DNA from: Modicisalibacter sp033446685
Lineage (GTDB): Bacteria > Pseudomonadota > Gammaproteobacteria > Pseudomonadales > Halomonadaceae
Reading direction: 5' to 3'
Assembly (NCBI RefSeq): GCF_033446685.1
Contig: NZ_JAWQLY010000002.1
Coordinates: forward strand, 248,001 to 312,000
Length of the DNA: 64,000 bases
A program made the translations under genes and the position numbers. The notes under the pieces are model-generated. The model did no database searches. It saw nothing but the letters and a program-made list of their open reading frames with translations, and was not told where the DNA came from. This document shows positions 18,526 through 24,368 of this stretch, piece after piece; the stretch's first letter is position 1, and each line of letters opens with the position of its first letter.

Positions 18526-19716
18526 CTAATGATGGGGTGACGTAGAAGGCGGCTGGAAAGCCACGGCCCCGGCCGTTCTATACCCGGTGAGGGCCGTGGC
18601 CACCGCGAGCAGCGCGAAGGCGATGAAGCAGACGAGATAGCCATGGCTGCTGATCAGGTTGCCCGCGAGCGGCGAGCCGACGATCTGCCCCACGGCGATC
18701 ATCAGGAAGGGAAGCCCCAGCCCGATGGCGGGGCGATCCGCATACAGCCGGATGCCCCAGACGAGATAGACACCGGTCAGCATGATGTAGGCCGAGCCGA
18801 ACAGCGCGGCCGCGACGAGCACTGCCGCCAGGTTCGAAGGGCTGAGTACCAGCAAGCCAAGCGCGCAGGCCATTGCCGCGAGACTGCCGCGATGGACGAT
18901 GTTGAGGCCGAAGCGCGTAATCAGGTCGCCCGCCGCGCCGCCCACCAATCCCGCAACGCCGATCAGAATCCAGACGATGTTGGCCGTCGCCTGCTCGAAA
19001 TGCCCCAACGTGATGAGTACATCGCTCGAGAAGGTCCAGAAGGCGGCGCTGGCTGTGCCCATGCCGGTGGCTGCGACGATCAGCATCGACGCGTGGGGGC
19101 GCCAGAGCCCACCAGGGCGGTCGGCGTCTTGATGACTGTCAACCGGGGCGGGGTCGCCGGCGCTCGCGCGCGGCACGCTGATCAGCAACAGCAGCGCATT
19201 GAGCAACGCGGCGACGGCAAAGGCGGTGTAGGCGAGCCGCCACTGCCCGGTGGCGAGGAAGGCGACCGGCCCGGAAACAGCAACGCCCAGGCTGGTACCG
19301 GCGTTGATGACGGTATTGGCCCGCCCCTGCCGGGGCGCCGCCACCGAGCGCGACACCGCCTGCGCCATGGGCGGCGATGCCAGCCCGGTGCTCGTCCCCG
19401 CAAGCAGAATGGAGACGGCCAGCCACAATGCCTGCGTGCTGGCGGCGACGCCTACCATGCCGGCGGCTGCAATCAGAGCAGCGGCGACAGCGATCCGCCG
19501 CGAGCCGAAACGTTCCACCAGCAGCGCGCTGAGCACGATGGCAAGGCAATAACCGACATAGGCGCCGCTGCCGATGATGCCGGCCAGAGTCGGGCTCAAC
19601 CCGACATCGTCGCGCATGCTGGGCAGGAATAACCCATAGGCGAAGCGCGCCAGGCCGTATGTGGTACCGATCAACATGGTACCGGCGACGATCAAACGAA
19701 ACTCGATGCGGTTCAT
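18526..19716 (-). CDS. MFS transporter, probable efflux pump
   Basis: A 396-residue major facilitator with about 12 predicted helices and a central hydrophilic loop (about residues 185-210). VERFGSRRIAVAAALI matches the MFS A-motif between helices 2 and 3. The ATG at 19716 is preferred over a GTG nine bases earlier. It lies downstream of a TetR gene on the same strand, with a perfect palindrome in its promoter region, the standard layout of a repressor-controlled drug or metabolite exporter. The substrate is unknown. Confidence 0.88.
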   Translation of the reverse strand: MNRIEFRLIVAGTMLIGTTYGLARFAYGLFLPSMRDDVGLSPTLAGIIGSGAYVGYCLAIVLSALLVERFGSRRIAVAAALIAAAGMVGVAASTQALWLAVSILLAGTSTGLASPPMAQAVSRSVAAPRQGRANTVINAGTSLGVAVSGPVAFLATGQWRLAYTAFAVAALLNALLLLISVPRASAGDPAPVDSHQDADRPGGLWRPHASMLIVAATGMGTASAAFWTFSSDVLITLGHFEQATANIVWILIGVAGLVGGAAGDLITRFGLNIVHRGSLAAMACALGLLVLSPSNLAAVLVAAALFGSAYIMLTGVYLVWGIRLYADRPAIGLGLPFLMIAVGQIVGSPLAGNLISSHGYLVCFIAFALLAVATALTGYRTAGAVAFQPPSTSPHH

Positions 19717-19872
19717 GAGGCGCACTCTCTGCGGATATCCGCCATCACGGCTCCCCGGTGCGTCTCACGGGGAGTCGACGTATGCGTGGCCTGTGCCTGT
19801 GGTGAGTCGGTAGGCGTCATGATGTTTCCTCTCCCTGAGGGGGCTGGCGCCGGGCTCGGTAGTTCAGCATGT

Positions 19873-19886
19873 AAAACGATCGTTTT
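19873..19886. promoter_or_regulatory. TetR operator upstream of the MFS gene
   Basis: AAAACGATCGTTTT is a perfect 14-base palindrome in the 274-base gap between the TetR and MFS genes. It shares its core with the second palindrome before the TetR gene, so one repressor probably binds both. Confidence 0.75.
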
Positions 19887-19990
19887 CATCGTTGACATGA
19901 TGGCGCTGCCGGTTCGAGCCCGGTTAACGTCGCTACTCGCTGGTTATGATGTGTGGCGAGGCGGCAAGCGTGTTACTGAACTCGGCGTCG

Positions 19991-20518
19991 CTATGATGCC
20001 CGCGCGGCGTCGGCCAAACGCTGTGCCGCCCTGCGCGCGACATCGACGGTCGTGATGCCGCGATACGCGGCCATGTGGGTCGCACCTTCGAACAGCAGTT
20101 GAATCGTCTCGACGAGCTCGTCGTCGCGCCGGCCGATCTCCGCGACGACGATCTGGCCGATCCGGTCCCGCAGGCGCTGCTTGTGGCGCGCCATCGCCTC
20201 GGCGATCTCCGGAACGTCGCCGCCGGTTTCTTGGCAGGCGCGCAGGAACAAGCAACCCCGTGCGCTCTCCTGGGCCGACCAGGCCTCCAGCGCGCCGAAT
20301 AGCGCATCGATGCTGTCTTTTTCCACCTGGCGGTGGAAGCGGCGATCCCGCTCGTTGAGGACGGCGGCGATCAGGCCGTTCTTGCTGCCCACATGTTTGT
20401 AGAGCGTGCGGCTCGAGATCCCCGCACCTGCCGTCAGCCGGTCCATGCCGGTGGCGTTAAAGCCGTGACGGTCGAATAGTTGCTCGGCGGTCGAGATTAA
20501 TCGTGTACGAATGTCCAT
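19991..20518 (-). CDS. TetR/AcrR-family repressor
   Basis: A 175-residue TetR protein: N-terminal HTH at residues 1-55 (LFDRHGFNATGMDRLTAGAG, then ISSRTLYKHVGSKNGLIAAV) followed by a helical ligand domain with a TetR_C_33-like LRACQETGGDVPEIAEAMARHK stretch, broken here as LRACQETGGD and VPEIAEAMARHK. A 20-base palindrome lies eight bases before its ATG, so it should repress itself and the downstream MFS gene. The inducer cannot be predicted. Confidence 0.9.
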   Translation of the reverse strand: MDIRTRLISTAEQLFDRHGFNATGMDRLTAGAGISSRTLYKHVGSKNGLIAAVLNERDRRFHRQVEKDSIDALFGALEAWSAQESARGCLFLRACQETGGDVPEIAEAMARHKQRLRDRIGQIVVAEIGRRDDELVETIQLLFEGATHMAAYRGITTVDVARRAAQRLADAARAS

Positions 20519-20526
20519 GGCTGAAG

Positions 20527-20546
20527 TGTAAAACGATCATTTTACA
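20527..20546. promoter_or_regulatory. TetR autoregulatory operator
   Basis: TGTAAAACGATCATTTTACA is a 20-base palindrome with a single mismatched pair. It shares the AAAACGATC core with the palindrome at 19873 and sits directly against the TetR start codon. Confidence 0.75.
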
Positions 20547-20950
20547 TGCGCAAGCCGAGGCGCAGACGCAAAGTCCTGAGATTGGCGGACGAAAGGAGTC
20601 CCGTACAGATCAGTGGCTTCATGGCAAAAGCCAACGGAATCACCCTGAGTCACCGGTGGATCTATTCGCTGAGCCGGGATTGATTCGGGAAGATAAAGCC
20701 TGCGGTGGCAGGCTTATAAGGCCCTCCGATTGTCTCAGCGGCGGCGTTATCAACGCTACCTTGCCAGGCGCGCCGGCCTGGGCAACATTCTCCATCGTGT
20801 GGATAACGAACACCATCCCAGCGAGGTAGCCCATCGACGCCATCTCGGACACTGGGGTGTCATCGTGCTCAAGGGACTCAAAGAGTCTGGTCTGGTGACG
20901 CTGGTCGAGCGGCGCAGTGGCTATCTGCTAGCGGCTCGGCTTCCCCGCAT
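20546..20950 (+). pseudogene. IS30-family transposase remnant
   Basis: Reading frames with shifts restore an IS30 transposase: KPRRRRKVLRLADERSPVQI, then SGFMAKANGITLSHRWIYSL, then EDKACGGRL, SQRRRYQRYLARRAGLGNI and LKESGLVTLVERRSGYLLAA. It covers the central DNA-binding part and the start of the catalytic domain; a stop follows SLSRD and at least two frame changes occur. The N-terminus, the rest of the DDE domain and both terminal repeats are missing. Its 3' edge abuts an mmsA fragment at about 20953, so the element was cut by the rearrangement that brought that fragment in. The 5' edge lies against the TetR operator. Confidence 0.75.
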
Positions 20951-20953
20951 CAC

Positions 20954-21097
20954 GGCGGCTGGAAGGACTCGCTATTCGACGACCTGCACGCCTACGGCCC
21001 CGACGCCGTGCGCTTCTACACCCGCCGCAAGGCCATCTCCCAACGCTGGCCGAAGCGCAGCGCCCAGGAAACCGCCCAGTTCAACTTCCCCTCGTAA
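20954..21097 (+). pseudogene. Stranded 3' end of mmsA (copy 2)
   Basis: The last 47 codons and stop of an mmsA gene, GGWKDSLFDDLHAYGPDAVR through ETAQFNFPS, in frame but with no start. It differs from the intact gene by substitutions (for example G to D in LFDD, Q to K in WPKR), many silent, so it is not a fresh duplicate. The downstream terminator is also duplicated. Confidence 0.9.
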
Positions 21098-21122
21098 GCT
21101 AAGCCCCGCAAGCCTGACCCAC

Positions 21123-21156
21123 ACGCCCGCGCCGCCCAACGGCGCGGGCGTTCTTG
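21123..21156 (+). terminator. Duplicated mmsA terminator (copy 2)
   Basis: The same 12-base perfect stem as at 18444 (ACGCCCGCGCCG/CGGCGCGGGCGT) with a shorter loop and TTCTT tail. Confidence 0.8.
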
Positions 21157-21159
21157 TGT

Positions 21160-21445
21160 GTACGCCTCTCGTGTAACGCCATGTTACGCGAGGCTGATTC
21201 GCGATAGGTTAAGTCTGGTTAGAGGTTGCCGATACAACCTTAATGACCCAGACGGCGGAGCGTTCAGTGCTCCGCCTGGCGGTAGCGTGGGCAAATGGTA
21301 GCGGGGCAGGGGGGTGTTGGCTCCAAGGTACCAGAGCCGGCAAAGGCAGCAGGCACGCGAATTCTGCATAACGCGCCGAACTTTTCTTAGTATTTCTTAA
21401 AATCAAAAACTTAAGAGCGAAAAGATTGGCTCGATAAGATTGTTG
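21160..21445. repeat. Post-mmsA spacer element, copy A
   Basis: This non-coding stretch is related to 23437-23720, behind the third mmsA end. Shared parts are CGTGTAACGCCATGT, CGCGATAGGTT, and a hairpin (GGCGGAGC 21254-21261 with GCTCCGCC 21269-21276) followed by TGGCGGTAGCGTGGGCAAA (21277-21295). No convincing gene is present on either strand. Confidence 0.7.
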
Positions 21446-21502
21446 AACGCGCCTGCTCGTTCAAGTGGGGAAACGCGCGCGCTGTCTAATATCTGTTATG
21501 TA
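21442..21502. other. attC/attI-like site before the SH3 cassette
   Basis: A roughly 60-base segment, containing GCTCGTTCAAG, CGCGCGC and CTAATATCTGTTATGT, that ends in a GTTATGT core 14 bases before the SH3 gene. Its counterpart at 23719-23778 has the same order of motifs. The pairing here is weak, so this is a candidate only. Confidence 0.45.
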
Positions 21503-21515
21503 CTTTGGAGAAAAT

Positions 21516-21857
21516 ATGGAAGTAGTCACTACTGACAAACACGTCTCAGAATATCCTAATCCGTTTTATTTGAAGCAAGGCGATAAAGTAGCTCTCGGTG
21601 CAATTGACGACGAGTTCCCCAATTGGATCTTTATAACCAGTAGTGAAGGGGAGCAGGGTTGGGCTCCAGTTCAATATATCGAAAAGACTGAAGGAATCTC
21701 TGAAGGTATTTTGCTTCAAGACTACGACAATGTTGAGCTCAATACCGTCATTGGTGAAAAGCTGTCAGTGCTATTTGAACTCAATGAGTGGTATCGAGTT
21801 TCGAGGTCAACGGGTGAAATCGGTTGGGTACCAGTGCGCTCGGTAAAACGTACATAA
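21516..21857 (+). CDS. Small protein with two SH3-like repeats (cassette gene)
   Basis: A 113-residue soluble protein without signal peptide. Two SH3-type repeats are visible: residues about 16-55 (KQGDKVALGAIDDEFPNWIF ... GEQGWAPVQYIEK) and about 70-113 (IGEKLSVLFELNEWYRVSRS ... EIGWVPVRSVK). Both end in the G-W-x-P-V strand of bacterial/variant SH3 folds. The ATG at 21516 follows GGAG. The gene is AT-rich beside its neighbours, and its stop codon lies inside the R'' end of a 126-base attC-like site, as expected for an integron cassette. No specific function can be given; protein or cell-wall binding is typical of the fold. Confidence 0.75.
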   Translation: MEVVTTDKHVSEYPNPFYLKQGDKVALGAIDDEFPNWIFITSSEGEQGWAPVQYIEKTEGISEGILLQDYDNVELNTVIGEKLSVLFELNEWYRVSRSTGEIGWVPVRSVKRT

Positions 21858-21977
21858 CAAGTTGTTCAAGAGCAATTCGGCACGCGTGGCATGTATAGTA
21901 TGCGTTGTTATCAGTGGTTAAGGTGGTATGCGGCGGCATCGGTATTGCGTGCCTCACACCTTAACAAGGCGTTAGAT
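21852..21977. other. attC-like recombination site (126 bases, Vibrio-type)
   Basis: The ends are imperfect inverted copies (ACATAACAAGTTGTTCAAG against CTTAACAAGGCGTTAGAT), with inner arms GGCACGC (21879-21885) and GCGTGCC (21947-21953). The right core GTTAGAT fits GTTRRRY exactly; the left core ACATAAC has one mismatch to RYYYAAC. Length and end motifs resemble Vibrionaceae cassette repeats. Confidence 0.75.
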
Positions 21978-21993
21978 TGTTAAGGAGAGATTA

Positions 21994-22668
21994 ATGAGGT
22001 TTGTAAAGTTGCTTTTCCTTCTCGGGGTCACCGCCATTTATGGTTGCAGCACTACAGGTGGAACTATTGGCGGCCTAATTCCCGCTCCGAAATTGATGAA
22101 GGGTAAAGTCGAAAATAGTATTTATTACGCGATGGATGGATCATTTGAAATTAAAACCCCATTTGAACAGGGGTCATACTCATACAAATACATGGAAGTT
22201 AAAGAGCAATATGCCAATGTAGGGGCGTATGTGAGCTTTAATACTTCAGTTCATCCAAATGAGTTCTATCGTGTAGAGATAGGTAAAAAGCTGGATAAGT
22301 CACAGCCATCACCAACATTGGATCAACTGGTAAATGGCCTATTGCAAGGTTACAAACAACAGCTATCTGGGTATGGTAGTAAGGCTAAGGAGTTGCAGCG
22401 CATCGAAACAAGGTTGGATGGAAAGAGGGCTATGTTAGTAACACTAGAACAAGCTATGCCTGCTCAAAGTAGTTACCAGGGTAGGTCGCCGAGTTATACG
22501 GTGCACCATATTATATATATTGTTGAATCACCTAATGGTGGCGGAGGATCGGTTTGGGTTCAGTGGCCACATGGTTGCAACACATGTGCTAGTGGAAAAG
22601 AGGCAGATGTCATATCAACCAGTACAAGAATCAAGTCTTTCTTTAAATCATTTAGGTTGAAGATATAG
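21994..22668 (+). CDS. Predicted lipoprotein (cassette gene)
   Basis: A 224-residue protein with a lipoprotein signal peptide (MRFVKLLFLLGVTAIYGCS, lipobox Cys18). It would be lipidated and exported to the envelope. The rest is a mixed alpha/beta region with no family I recognise. The ATG follows TTAAGGAGAG at ideal spacing and begins 16 bases after the preceding attC core, as cassette genes do. Base composition is markedly AT-rich compared with the flanking chromosome. Confidence 0.72.
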   Translation: MRFVKLLFLLGVTAIYGCSTTGGTIGGLIPAPKLMKGKVENSIYYAMDGSFEIKTPFEQGSYSYKYMEVKEQYANVGAYVSFNTSVHPNEFYRVEIGKKLDKSQPSPTLDQLVNGLLQGYKQQLSGYGSKAKELQRIETRLDGKRAMLVTLEQAMPAQSSYQGRSPSYTVHHIIYIVESPNGGGGSVWVQWPHGCNTCASGKEADVISTSTRIKSFFKSFRLKI

Positions 22669-22670
22669 CA

Positions 22671-22741
22671 ATCTAACAACCGGTTCCATCCGACGCTGGA
22701 CTTCCCCCATTTCATTGGCGCGCATACTGCAAGCGTTGTGC
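22671..22741. other. Degenerate attC-like site
   Basis: It starts with ATCTAAC, an exact RYYYAAC core directly behind the lipoprotein stop, and ends near GCGTTGTGC. The inner arms do not pair, and TGGACTTCCCCC in the middle matches the left tip of the IS3 remnant at 27713. The site looks damaged. Confidence 0.4.
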
Positions 22742-22779
22742 AAGGCAATGAAATCAAAGGGAGTCAGGAGATTAACCGA

Positions 22780-23016
22780 ATGAATATAGTTTTTTCTGTT
22801 GGTGTGATTATTGTAATATTCTCAGGGGTTTGGCTGTTGGTTGAGGCGTTTAAAGTTAGTGTGGCGTGGGGGGTGGGTTGCTTTCTGATTTCACCTATAT
22901 CAATCCTGTTTTTAATCAAACACTGGGATGTTGGGAAAAATCCGTTTTTAATGAATATCGCAGGGCTGGTGCTAGTGTTTATTTCTATATATTTTGGTAG
23001 TGTGCCAAGTATATGA
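22780..23016 (+). CDS. Small three-helix membrane protein (cassette gene)
   Basis: A 78-residue protein made almost wholly of three hydrophobic segments (residues about 3-24, 28-46 and 55-77) with an HWDVGKN hydrophilic turn. The ATG at 22780 has CAGGAG nine bases upstream. It follows a degenerate attC-like site and precedes the third mmsA end. No family is recognised; such tiny membrane proteins are common in cassette arrays. Confidence 0.6.
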   Translation: MNIVFSVGVIIVIFSGVWLLVEAFKVSVAWGVGCFLISPISILFLIKHWDVGKNPFLMNIAGLVLVFISIYFGSVPSI

Positions 23017-23124
23017 ATTATTTTCTAGACTTTACCTGAAGTGCAAAAGTTGCATAATAAGTGCCGTCACAGTAGTCTACGCGCCTTTTGTGTATTCGCT
23101 TCACTCATTTTGTTGCGTAAAAGT

Positions 23125-23376
23125 ACCTACGTGTTCACCCGCGACGGCAAGGCCGGGCGACGCTTCGCCGATGCCATCGAGGTCGGCATGGTCGGCATCA
23201 AAGTGCCGGTGCCGGTCGCCTTCCACAGCTTCGGCGGCTGGAAGGACTCGCTGTTCGGCGACCTGCACGCCTACGGCCCCGATGCCGTGCGCTTCTATAC
23301 CCGCCGCAAGGCCATCTCCCAACGCTGGCCGCAGCGCAGCGCCCAGGAAAGTGCCCAGTTCAACTTCCCCTCGTAA
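23125..23376 (+). pseudogene. Stranded 3' end of mmsA (copy 3)
   Basis: The last 83 codons and stop of mmsA, from TYVFTRDGKAGRRFADAIEV to ESAQFNFPS. Compared with the intact gene it lacks two codons (KVPVPVAF against NVPLPVPVAF) and has several substitutions. It is longer than copy 2. An artificial ORF can be drawn from 23041 through it, but the first 28 codons are unrelated junction sequence. Confidence 0.9.
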
Positions 23377-23398
23377 GCCACCCGCACGGTTGAACACC

Positions 23399-23433
23399 AC
23401 GCCCGCGCCGTTCACACCGGCGTGGGCGTTTTT
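23399..23433 (+). terminator. Duplicated mmsA terminator (copy 3)
   Basis: ACGCCCGCGCCG pairs with CGGCGTGGGCGT (one G-U pair), then T5. It is homologous to the mmsA terminator at 18444, but the loop differs. Confidence 0.8.
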
Positions 23434-23436
23434 GTG

Positions 23437-23720
23437 TGTAAGCCTTTCGTGTAACGCCATGTCTCTCGGCGCTGAATCGCGATAGGTTTAGGGATACTTA
23501 AGGGTTTGACGACATAAATTATGGGCGAGGCGGTGAGGGTTGTAGTCCTCACCTTGGCGGTAGCGTGGGCAAAGCAGTAACTGGGCGAGTGGGGAGGGCG
23601 GAAGTCGGCCCGAAGTCACTATGGCGGAAAATGTGGCATGCGCGGTTATTGGTGTTATATGGTGAGATAAAGCGCATGGTTATTGTAAATCAAAGGGTTG
23701 GGTGCGAAGCATAAGAATCT
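23437..23720. repeat. Post-mmsA spacer element, copy B
   Basis: Related to 21160-21445. The hairpin is kept with different bases: GGTGAGG (23532-23538) pairs with CCTCACC (23547-23553), and TGGCGGTAGCGTGGGCAAA (23555-23573) is identical. No gene is seen. Confidence 0.7.
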
Positions 23721-23778
23721 TAAACGCGCGTGCTCGTTCAAGTAGCTATTCGAGCGCGCGACCTAATACCTGTTATAT
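23719..23778. other. attC-like site before the frameshifted lipoprotein cassette
   Basis: CTTAAAC and GTTATAT bound a 60-base unit in which CGCGCGTGCTCG pairs with CGAGCGCGCG around a 14-base loop. Minimum attC length is about 57 bases. The right-hand core deviates from GTTRRRY by one base. Confidence 0.5.
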
Positions 23779-23802
23779 TTCAATCCAAAAATAAGGAGAA
23801 TC

Positions 23803-24236
23803 ATGCGAAATCTGTTAGTTTTTCTTTCATTTCTAATGTTGGTTGGCTGTGGCGAAGAGACAGCAGAAAACATTCAGAAAAACTAGAGCAAGGTGAGACC
23901 CTAACGAAGAAGCAGCAATGCATAGCTGACACTGTAGTTTCGTCAATCGTAGATCCGAAGAATGTCATGGTCTATGCAGCAACATTCGATGTCCTTAGTC
24001 GAGCCTATATTGCTCAGAAGGCTCAGGTTATAAATTATTGCCGCACAATGATTGTCGGGTCACGACAAAGCGATGCTTTTAAAGATTACTCTGAGGACTG
24101 TTCTGAAGAGCTCAAAGAATTGAGCAATGAGCAGTTAACAGAGCTTGATGTTCGGGCACAAGAGTTAGCGAGATTGGCCGCTGATCTTGATGACAGTCCA
24201 TTGGACGCTGCACTTGGTCGTTGCGGGGATCTCTGA
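23803..24236 (+). pseudogene. Frameshifted small lipoprotein (cassette gene)
   Basis: The ATG at 23803, with AAGGAG upstream, opens a lipoprotein signal peptide (MRNLLVFLSFLMLVGCG) that runs into a stop after 25 codons. One frame over, the reading continues without a break as KLEQGETLTKKQQCIADTVV to the stop at 24236. The switch falls in a run of five A at 23878-23882; one extra A would restore a protein of about 145 residues. The C-terminal part (CRTMIVGSRQSDAFKDYSED, CSEELKELSNEQLTELDVRA) is helical. It is either a recent knockout, an assembly error, or, less likely, a programmed shift. Function unknown. Confidence 0.65.
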
Positions 24237-24337
24237 ATATAACAAGGCGCATCAATTCGCGGCCTGCGGCCGCCGGACGCCCTTTACATTGCGGCTTCGC
24301 CTCCATTCCAAGGGCGCCGTTGTGCGCAGCGTTATGT
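24237..24337. other. attC-like recombination site (101 bases)
   Basis: ATATAACAAGGCGCATCAA at the left and TTGTGCGCAGCGTTATGT at the right form an imperfect inverted repeat, with GC-rich inner arms between. The left core begins just after the stop codon of the preceding gene. This is one of the best preserved sites in the window. Confidence 0.72.
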
Positions 24338-24368
24338 GCCCGCTCCGTACTGCCAATAGGGATATATT

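Noticed and set aside
19713..19898. 61-codon minus-strand leader ORF before the MFS gene
   Set aside because: It runs through the operator palindrome, has no ribosome site and no protein-like composition.
21277..21295. 5S-rRNA-like TGGCGGTAGCG string
   Set aside because: Only about 12 bases resemble 5S rRNA; the flanks cannot form the helices, and the duplicate at 23555 has diverged around it.
23041..23376. 112-codon ORF as an independent gene
   Set aside because: Its last 83 codons are a truncated mmsA end; the start lies in unrelated junction sequence without a ribosome site.
23878..23884. Programmed -1 frameshift in the lipoprotein gene
   Set aside because: The sequence is GAAAAAC, lacking the full A-AAA-AAC heptamer, and no downstream structure is evident; an indel is simpler.
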